DNA from: Mercenaria mercenaria
Taxonomy: Eukaryota; Mollusca; Bivalvia; Venerida; Veneridae
Assembly (NCBI RefSeq): GCF_021730395.1
Contig: NC_069369.1
Span: 65,189,501-65,253,500 of the forward strand
Reading direction: 5' to 3'
Length of the DNA: 64,000 nt
Part shown: positions 56,641-64,000 of the stretch, in pieces
How the letters are laid out: every line of letters starts with the position of its first letter
Numbering within the stretch: position 1 is the stretch's first letter
Translations under genes and position numbers: made by a program
The notes under the pieces: generated by a model
Seen by the model: the letters and a program-made list of their open reading frames with translations, nothing else
Told to the model about the DNA's origin: nothing
Database searches by the model: none

Positions 56641-57693
56641 TGTGATTTAAGTCATTAGGAGAAATGTTTGGGGCCACGGAATCGTAACTTATGGCCTTGA
56701 ATATATGATGGAATAAACTGAGAAATCTATCTTGAGTAAAAAAGGGAGGGGGGGGGGGGGGAGCTTCTAGACGAAGATGGTCTTTAATGTGTTTATTTGA
56801 AAAACAATGTCATATTTGACTTGCTACTAAATATGTGACCGAGTTTAACTCAATTCATCGCGTATTTCCTGTGAACTCTAATTAAAAGCTGTCATAAAAC
56901 TATTTACTATAGGCATAAATAATTCTTTTGTTAATTTTTATCGTATAAACAGTTTATTAATCGAAATGCCTTTAATCTAAATTATAAATTCCCGTATACC
57001 GATTGTTTTACAGCTGTAAAACGTCTGTGAAAGACCTGTATTTTGAAATTACAGCAGCTACAAAAGACCTGGAAGTAGAAATTGTTATATAAAATCTACA
57101 AGTGAAAATTTGAAATAACAATGACTGTAGTTACGAACAAAAATGCAAGTGTTTTACAGCTGTAAAATTGCGTACACACCCATTTATTCACATATTTGTA
57201 CACAGAACATGCTGTGCAATCACAAATTATACAATCAAACCAAAGTTAAATGTTATCTGCAATAGATCTACTTGAGCGTTTTGTTTTAATTCTTGTCTGT
57301 GCCCACACATTCGCCTATCTTACATGAACACGTTATGTTAATATCTTAACAGATGTGTAATTAAGATTTGCACATAACCATAACCAGTAGATTTTATAAT
57401 CGTCGTCTGTCTGGGTTTTTTTTTTGCAATAATAAAAACAAAGAGCATGTACTTACAGTTGCTAAAACCTGTAATCAACATCAGATAATGTACAAAATAT
57501 TTTAAATATCCATTTGATAAGACACAATTTATAGTCGCTGTACAAATGGATATTTAAAATAAGACACAATTTAAAGTCGCTGTACAGAGTGTAAATATCG
57601 ATCAAAACTGTACTGCAACGTGTAAAGATATTCTTTACCTTTAAGCCACCATGTATGGAACGCCGTGGCTGTCTTACATGGACATTTTTCAAG
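56641..57693. other. Gene-poor stretch with short perfect palindromes
   Basis: No gene recognised. G-run at 56745-56761. GTTTTACAGCTGTAAAAC at 57005-57022 and TTTTACAGCTGTAAAA at 57152-57167 are perfect palindromes. 57493-57561 holds a hairpin (TTTTAAATATCCATTTG / CAAATGGATATTTAAAA) and a 30-bp direct repeat (ATAAGACACAATTTATAGTC / ATAAGACACAATTTAAAGTC). Confidence 0.55.
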
Positions 57694-58093
57694 TTATTCA
57701 TTCGTTTTAAGAATATATAGGTTCATTCGCTCATTATGTTAATTGGAAAATGCAATATATGGAACCGTTTCGCATTTATATGGAACCAAATTTTCATTAT
57801 ATGAATAGCAAACCATTATTACATAGATTTGATTTCCCTTTATTTGCATTCAAAATGTAATATATGGAACCGTCCTGTCTTTATATGGAACCAACTTTTC
57901 ATTATATGATAGCAAAACATTATTATATAGATTTGCATACATTTTTACATTACTGTTTTTAGGTATGCTTTACATTTTTACATCAATGTTTATGCTTTAC
58001 AGTTGGTGTTTGCAATTTGACTTCTTCTCGGCGATATATGACCATTTTGTGTCGATTCGCCGTAAAACCCAACTCACTCACTCACTCACTCAC
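57694..58093 (+). repeat. Repeated 'GCAATATATGGAACCG' block plus LINE tail
   Basis: 57730-57930 holds two imperfect direct copies of a ~100-bp unit (ATATATGGAACCGT ... TTCATTATATGA ... AGCAAA) whose reverse copy is at 58095-58190. 57940-58093 is a LINE 3' end: TTTACATTTTTACATCAATG, GGCGATATATGACCATTTTG, TCGATTCGCCGTAAAACCC, then ACTC repeats. TTGATTTCCCTTTAT occurs on both sides (57827-57842, 58094-58108), but the left copy is ~100 bp from the LINE 5' limit, so it is not a simple target duplication. Confidence 0.65.
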
Positions 58094-58192
58094 TTGATTT
58101 CCCTTTATCTATGTAATACAGTTTTGCTATCATATAATGAAAAGAAAATGATTTCATATAAAGACGGAACGGTTCCATATATTGCATTTTCC

Positions 58193-58513
58193 AATTTATA
58201 TCATGTTTGTTTGTTTTTTTTTTGTTTTTTTGGGGGGGGGGGGGGGGTTTAACGCCGTTTTTCAACAGTATTTCAGTTATGTACGGCGGGCAGTTAACCT
58301 AACCAGTGTTCCTGGATTCTGTACCAGTACAAACCTGTTCTCCGCAAATAACTGCCAACTTCCCCACATGAATTATCAGAGTGGAGGACGAATGATTTCA
58401 GACACAATGTCTTTTATCAAATCGTCACGGAAAACATCCGCCCCGCCCGAGGTTCGAACTCGCGACCCCGCGAGCCGTAGACCAACGCTCTCCCTACTGA
58501 GCTAAGCGGGCGG
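58193..58513 (-). mobile_element. tRNA-derived SINE (family T), complete
   Basis: Minus strand: GCTTAGCTCAGTAGGGAGAG (A box), GCGAGTTCGAACCTC (B box), body as in 21486-21735, 3' end TACGGCGGGCAG region and AAACGGCGTTAAACCC, then a C-run and A-rich tail (58205-58250 on plus). The left arm lacks it at the equivalent site (17985-18000). Shadow ORFs only. Confidence 0.9.
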
Positions 58514-58799
58514 GTAAATCAGCGAATTAACCTAATATTATATTCTTAAAACGAATGCATTTCTGGATATGTTTTGACAATGGCCTTTTTCCTAAAATAA
58601 GCTTTGATTTTGACCTTATATCTGCATATCACACTTGTGCAATTCATCCTGCATAGAGGCTTTACAAATCAAATAACTTGGTATGTCATTCCTACAGCAC
58701 GAAACTATTCAATTTGCCAAAGGATATGTGAATGGTTCTCTGGCTAAAAGTTATATTTTTTCTCTTGAATTTCACTTGCTGTATATTTCAAAAGATCAC

Positions 58800-58985
58800 C
58801 GTCAATTGCAACAAAACCTTTTTGTTATGCTTTCTCTCAGATAAATTATGGTGAGCCATTGAAGAAGACCATGGAATGCATCTGCATCGTCTTTCACTTC
58901 AATATTGTGTTGCCGGACCGCCTGTCCTCCCTTGAGGACTGCCACCTTTAAAAATTGGCCGGCCTTCAGGGCAAAAGAAGGTTTC
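58800..58985 (-). pseudogene. Zinc-finger-like gene fragment, right-arm copy, downstream part
   Basis: Encodes PSFALKAGQFLKVAVLKGGQ, AVRQHNIEVKDDADAFHGLL and QWLTIIYLRES in one frame; the left arm (17520-17760) has an extra ~25-bp segment here. Fragment of the gene described at 16204. Confidence 0.55.
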
Positions 58986-58989
58986 TTGA

Positions 58990-59405
58990 GTACATGCATT
59001 TTTGGTTCTTAAAGGTTGCTTTTTATATAATTATACAGGTCCAGAGCATTATTTTGTTTTACATGCCATGCCTTCTATTTCCAGTGCCTCTGTTAAGAGA
59101 TTCACCTGGCGGGGATTACATTTACAAATGTATTTACACTGGCTCGTGACTTTGGAACATGGTGGGGCTAAGAGTGAGGTTGGGTGCGTACCATAAACCG
59201 GTTTAAGCTCCCGAATGGTGTTTTTGCAACTGACCGTTCCAAAGCGTTCCCCTCCTGTGTTCATTTATTTGTTCGTTTTGTCATCGTTTGCTTTGTATGC
59301 GAGTGTGTGTGTTGGTAGTGTGCACATCTGCGTCTTGTGAGTTTCGTTTAGGGGAGACTGCGTTTTTGGAACGTGGCATTCCCTTTGGATATTTATCTGT
59401 GTTTT
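58990..59405 (+). mobile_element. R1 3' end, right-arm copy
   Basis: Counterpart of 17087-17510 in inverted orientation; same truncation point, same neighbours. Fossil. Confidence 0.85.
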
Positions 59406-59734
59406 TATGCCCCCGAAGGTGGGCATATTAAAATCGCACTGTCCGTCCGTCCGTGTAAAGTCTTCCCGGGCTGTAACTCTGCCATCCATGAAGGGATTTT
59501 GAAATAACTTTGCCTAAATGTTCCCCATATTGAGACGACGTGTCATGTGCAAGATCCAGAACCCTAGCTCTAAGGTCAAGGTCACACTTAGAGGTTAAAT
59601 GTTAAGAGGGTCTGTTTCTTGTCCGGTCCATAACTGCAATAGATGAAGGGATTTTAAAATTACCTGGCATAAATGCTCGGGGACATTTTTCAAAATGCTC
59701 GGGGGCATTTGTCACTATAGTGAACGCTCTTGTT
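59406..59734 (-). mobile_element. Pearl-like element (P8)
   Basis: Counterpart of P4: ATGCCCCCGAAGGTGGGCAT at the 3' end, GAACGCTCTTGT at the 5' end; modules with GGTCAAGGTCACACTTAGAG. Confidence 0.85.
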
Positions 59735-60300
59735 CCTTGTATGTTGTTGGTCCAGTTGAAGACAATAGGGCATTGAATTAAGCAGCTACGTTATTAATAG
59801 CTTTCATACGTGTGTCAAATATATTGTGTGTAATAAAATCCCCAATACCTGCTGAGTTTTCACCTGTAATTGATCTTAGTTAGAGCATGACTTCCCAAAA
59901 TCCTAAGTTTTTCTCTTACTTGGCTCGCACGCTGAAGACCAAGTTTTCGCAACTGAACTCTCCAAAACAACAGTCACTTGTAACAGAACTACTTACTTCA
60001 TCTACATGAAACCTTCTAAAAACATAATCACTGAATCGCTATCCTTCTGACTGAGAAAAAAACCTTGTCCGTAATGCCCCTTGCAGCATGTACATTGCAG
60101 AGCGGCACTCTTCAGAAGCTATTTGACATCATCTGCACTTTCAGGGTTTATTTTATCTTCTTTGAAACTACAATGTTCTGCATGTCTCCAAGTTCACCTT
60201 TGACCACAAATGTGAAACAGTACATACATTGAATATATAATGTCATCAGCACTGTACTTTTCCATCTTACTAGGCCTTCTTCCAACATAAACAAGTGCCA
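59735..60300 (-). pseudogene. Zinc-finger-like gene fragment, right-arm copy, upstream part
   Basis: Counterpart of 16204-16758, reading CMYCFTFVVKGELG-like sequence, the SADDVK region and FHVDEVSSSVTSD-like pieces in several frames. Non-functional. Confidence 0.5.
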
Positions 60301-60597
60301 GTCTTCTTTAGCAGGATTGAAACATTATGGTTAAAGTTTCCTAAATTCCTAAAATCGTTGTCTTTATTTCTCGAGGCTGAATCATTTTCTGAGTCGTGGG
60401 GCTAATTCGTATATTGAGTATACAAAACGTTGTTCCAGGTTCGACCTTTTAATCACATATAAACAGGACGTGACTTCAGCGTCACACATATATAAGCAGA
60501 AAACACAAGACGCCAGGCGACGTCGAGGCGAATTTATGACATTTTCCGGGCCGCCAAATGCTAAAGTAAATAAATTCAAACATATTATTTGCACGAG

Positions 60598-61333
60598 TTG
60601 AGTTGAGATGGGTTTTACGGCGAATCGACACAAAATGGTCATATATCGCCGAGAAAAAGTCATATTGTAAACGCAAACTGTAAAGCATAATCATTGATGT
60701 AAAAATGTAAAGCATACCTAAAAACATTCATGTAAAAATGTAAAGAACACTATGAATAATGTAAAACTTATCTAAAAACATCCATGTAAAAATGTAAAGA
60801 ACACTATGAATAATGTAAAACTTATCTAAAAACATCCGTGTAAAAATGTAAAGCATAATTTTTTATCTAAAATCAGTTATGTAAAAATGAGTGTCTGTTT
60901 ACATATCAGCTGCAAACAATAATATTGCAAGATGTAAATAAAAATATGAAATGTTAGATTTTTTGATATACTCCTATCTGCTTTAGAAACGATAAAATAT
61001 TTCCGAGTGAAACGTTTTCAAATAACTCTTTCAAAGATTGAACGTCATAATATGTACTGCGTTGTGTAGCAAAGTCCACACAGTCGATTAAAATATGTTT
61101 AATAGTTAGCGGTGTTTGACATGGTACACATTCGGGTTGATCCTCTTTATTCAAAAGATAAGAATGAGTCAAACGGGTATGACCTATTCGACAGCGAGAA
61201 AGAACAACTTCCTCCCTGCGAACAGATCTGTTCCCTTGGTGCCATTCCCCTAGAATAAGTTTGATATCATGAAGTTAATTGAATGAATCATTGTTCCATG
61301 ACGATTGCCATTTAGATAAAATGTATTTGTTTA
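60598..61333 (-). mobile_element. RNase H-bearing LINE, 3' end, with target duplication
   Basis: Minus strand: TPLTIKHILIDCVDFATQRS and CQTPLTIKHILIDC knuckle, then a 3' UTR with tandem GTAAAAATGTAAAGAACACT units, then GGCGATATATGACCATTTTG and TTCGCCGTAAAACCC. Flanks TATTATTTGCACGAG (60583-60597) and TATTATATGCACGAG (61334-61348) form a 15-bp target duplication with one mismatch. The left arm is empty here (near 15900). Confidence 0.9.
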
Positions 61334-61545
61334 TATTATATGCACGAGAATATCCATAATAACTCGATGAGTAAGTGAAAAGGTACACGTACTATAATCA
61401 CACCAGTTAACAGTCATTTCACTTGTCCCGGTTTTATCACTCGGTATGAATTATTTCCAGCGGGTACAGTTTTACAATAGGAAGACTTTAGTGCTAGTCC
61501 TAAACCGTGCCGCTCTCGTCAGTCCATCGTTAATGGTTATAAAAT

Positions 61546-61758
61546 AGAAAAAAAGGGAAACTCCACAGGTCGCTCAACACGACAAAAACGAAAATATCGC
61601 AGGCTCGGTTTGATTAAGCCTGTTCATGGACGGTAGTGGAAATGCATGCTAGACGGTAGTGGAAATGCATGCTACCGCCCACGCCCTCTAGCCCCGGGTT
61701 GAACAGAACTCTAGCCCCGGGTTGAACAGAATTCAACATTTACACATGCTACAAATAC
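61546..61758 (-). repeat. Repeat C, copy 5, with internal duplications
   Basis: Two short internal tandem duplications: ACGGTAGTGGAAATGCATGC (61630-61672) and CTAGCCCCGGGTTGAACAGA (61689-61728). Otherwise as copy 1 in the left arm. Confidence 0.85.
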
Positions 61759-62549
61759 AAAAATAATTTAGAGACATCCACAGATGTGTTCATACGGCGG
61801 TGCACATGGAACATTCAATGATGCATACAAGTTCGTTAACTATGGCCAAGTTCCACGTGAGACGTGTTTTAAAATCATCGTGAACTTGGACAACATCACA
61901 AACACGTATCGTCTTTGAGTTGGATCCACTACTTCAGTGATACTCCCTCAGGGCCGTCAAGTAACTGTTTACAGAGCCTCGTTACCACCAGAAACAGTTA
62001 CCTTGAATCTGACATTCCTATCTGCATCTACGGCCAGAGACAGATTAGTATAATCTCAAACAGGCATAAAAGTGGCTTTTGACGTTACATTTTCCCGCTT
62101 TTTAGCTTACGTTATAAACACTGGGGACATCGAATACGAACATATAAAGGTCAATATGAGTATCTTATACAAATAAATCTTAAATAATTTTATAAATGTT
62201 AAAATTGTATGTATTTGATTCTTTTCCACTAGTACCTGTAAATATAAACAAGGGTCGTTGGTATTTAATAAAATGTAGATACCCTATTATCTCTGGTCGA
62301 TATTATTTTAAGGCCCTGACTCAAAGGTATATTTTAGCAAATAACATATGCCTTAAAAAACCACCACTTTGTTGATTCGCGCAGTTTATTGCCATCTTTT
62401 TTTTTCAGACTACACTTTAAGATAAAAACTTCGACTAAAAAAGAGTTGAACATTTGATAAATAAAGCGCATGAAGTGCTCCAGATGTAACACTGATTGAC
62501 TACGTAAGCAGGGGCCGTTGAGTCTCGTTTTACTGTCCTGTTTTCAGGG
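61759..62549. other. Right-arm unique sequence
   Basis: Counterpart of 13090-13868. No coding region recognised; it includes a conserved GTAACTGTTTCTGGTGGTAA-type stretch in both arms. Confidence 0.5.
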
Positions 62550-62924
62550 CCATCCATGAAGGGATTTTAAAATAACTCGGCATAAATGTTTACCATAATG
62601 AGACGAATTGTCATGCGTAAGACCCAGACCTCTAGCTCCAAGGTCAAGGTCAGACTTAGAAGTCAAAGGTTAACAGGGTCTGTTTAATGCCCGGTTCATA
62701 ACTCTATCATTCATCAAGGAATTTTAAAATTACTTGGTATAAATGTTTCTCATAATGAGACGACGTGTAATGCGCAAAATCCAGACTCCTAGGTCACACT
62801 TAGATGTTAAAGGTTAACATGGCCTGTTTCTTGTCTGGTCCGTAACTGCCATCGATGAGGGGATTTTACAATTACTTGGCATAAATGCTTGGGGGGCATT
62901 TGTCACATTAGTGACAGCTCTTGT
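62550..62924 (-). mobile_element. Pearl-like element (P9)
   Basis: Counterpart of P2 (12718-13092), 5' end ACAAGAGCTGTCAC at 62924. Same module content. Confidence 0.7.
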
Positions 62925-63231
62925 TTCTTGTATGTTCTTGATCCAGTTGAAGGCAATAGGTCGTTGGATTCAGCAGCTACATTATTAATAGCTTCGTACA
63001 AGTGTCAAATCTGTTGCGGGTAATAAAATCACAAATACTTTTTTCACCTGTAATTGAGTTGGGTTTTACGGCGAATCGGTACATACATTGAAGAATATCA
63101 TCAGCACTATACTCCCCCATTACTAGGCCTTCTTCTTACATAAAAAAAGTGCCAGTCTTCTTTAGCAGGATTTTAACGTAATGGTTAAGGTTTCCTAAAT
63201 TCCTAAATTAATCGATGACTTTATTTCTTAA

Positions 63232-63453
63232 TACCCCAGTCACACATACGGCGCGGAAAGCTACGTCTAGCCACGGATAAAAACGTAGTAATCCTTATCG
63301 ACCCGTATTAAAACGTACCTGAGACGTACCTTAATGTAGTAAGCCGTATCAGTTCGTACCAATTTGTACGGCTCAGGTACGGATCGATACGGGTTACTAC
63401 GTTTCTATCCGTAGCTCGATGTAGCTATTTGCGCCGTATGTGTGACTGTGGTA
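63232..63453. mobile_element. 222-bp PIF/Harbinger-type palindromic MITE
   Basis: Ends TACCCCAGTCACACATACGG and, reverse-complemented, TACCACAGTCACACATACGG; the two halves are complementary over most of the length (ACGTAGTAA, GATACGG pairs). TAA on both sides (63229-63231, 63454-63456), the Harbinger TWA duplication. The left arm has the intact target near 12034. Confidence 0.92.
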
Positions 63454-64000
63454 TAAGGCTGAATCATTTTCTGAGTATCGTGGGGCTAATTCGAATAATG
63501 AGTATACAACAACGTTGTTCCAGGTTCGACCTTTTAATCACATATAAACAGGCCGTGACGTCAACGTCACATATACATTTGCAGAAAACACAAGATGCCA
63601 GACGACGTGATGTCCTGACTCAAAGGGATATTCGAGGAAATCACATATGCCTTGAAGGACCACCACTTTATTGATTCGCGTAAAGTTTATTGCCATCATT
63701 TTTTTGGACCACACTTTAAGATAAAAACTTCTACTAAAATGTGAGTTGAACAAAGCGTATGAAGTGGCCCGGATGTAACACTGATTGACTACGACAGCAG
63801 GGACCGTTGAGTCTCATTTTCCTGACCTGTTTTCTGCAATACATTCTAGACTACCTACCATTTTGTAATACTTGTACGGTTTCCATCAAATCAATGCCTG
63901 CTATAGATTAGAAACAATGTTTGAGGTAGGTGATACATTTTAATGATAAAAATTTTCATACAAACTGATGACATTTCTATCACTAAGATTTCATATTATC

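Larger units (their letters stand above)
58095..64000 (-). repeat. Right arm of the inverted segmental duplication
   Basis: Reverse complement of 11487-18095, running off the window at 64000. Private insertions: SINE 58193-58513, LINE 60598-61333, Harbinger-type MITE 63232-63453. Private deletion: ~375 bp corresponding to 12210-12585. Shared insertions: P8, R1 3' end, P9 and the LINE tail near 63060-63085. Confidence 0.88.

Noticed and set aside
57827-58108. 15-bp target duplication TTGATTTCCCTTTAT around the LINE tail
   Set aside because: The left copy is ~100 bp away from the LINE 5' limit and lies in a repeated host block, so it is better explained by rearrangement of that block.
11487-64000. 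Giant transposon with 6-kb terminal inverted repeats
   Set aside because: The arms contain older nested repeats and gene fragments, no transposase-like cargo is linked to them, and no target duplication can be seen because the right arm leaves the window. Segmental duplication is simpler.

Overview
This is a eukaryotic, AT-rich, repeat-dominated window that I read as bivalve mollusc. The grounds are: B-box/coiled-coil/beta-propeller (TRIM-like) genes of the type expanded in bivalves; many pearl/CvA-like elements built from ~130-170 bp modules rich in 'TGACCTTGACCTT' and ending in an ACGG microsatellite; and several tRNA-derived SINE families. The species is not resolved. I see no viral genes, bacterial operons or CRISPR array. 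All identities below were judged by eye.

Host genes are few. (1) A compact three-exon gene at 10340-11419 (+) encodes a 110-aa secreted, cysteine-rich protein of the beta-microseminoprotein (PSP94) type; it has no long ORF and is assembled from matching splice sites and phases. (2) Three same-strand TRIM-like genes without RING lie at 22795-24808 (two frame breaks), 35569-37464 (one nonsense codon in B-box 1) and 53654-55528 (intact, 624 aa). (3) A decayed ZMYM/QRICH1-type DUF3504 (Crypton-derived) gene lies at 49171-50069. (4) Broken pieces of an unrecognised zinc-finger-like gene lie in the two flanking arms.

Layout: 1-11.4 kb holds repeats (pearl-like element, LINE, SINEs, retroelement 'R1', a 740-bp foldback) and the microseminoprotein gene. 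11.5-18.1 kb is the left arm of an inverted segmental duplication whose right arm is 58.1-64 kb and runs off the window. The arms share nested insertions at the same sites and each also carries private ones, which gives a relative chronology. 18-31 kb holds TRIM-a, a TA-flanked 1-kb element carrying a tRNA-like sequence (second copy inverted at 46.2-47.2 kb), foldbacks, a TTAA-flanked element and pearl-like arrays. 31-34 kb is a 49-bp minisatellite that resembles an amplified piece of the R1 3' region and is split by an RNase H-bearing LINE. 35-42 kb holds TRIM-b and repeats. 42.4-45.8 kb is a nearly complete pogo-like transposon with TIRs, TA duplication, a DDD transposase and a C-terminal PHD finger. 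46-58 kb holds further repeats, the DUF3504 pseudogene, a second long R1 copy with a pearl-like element nested in it, and TRIM-c, which has a large inverted repeat just upstream.

The genes do not form a pathway. The coherent themes are local survival and decay of TRIM-like paralogs, and a dense record of transposition in which paired empty and filled sites can be read directly.
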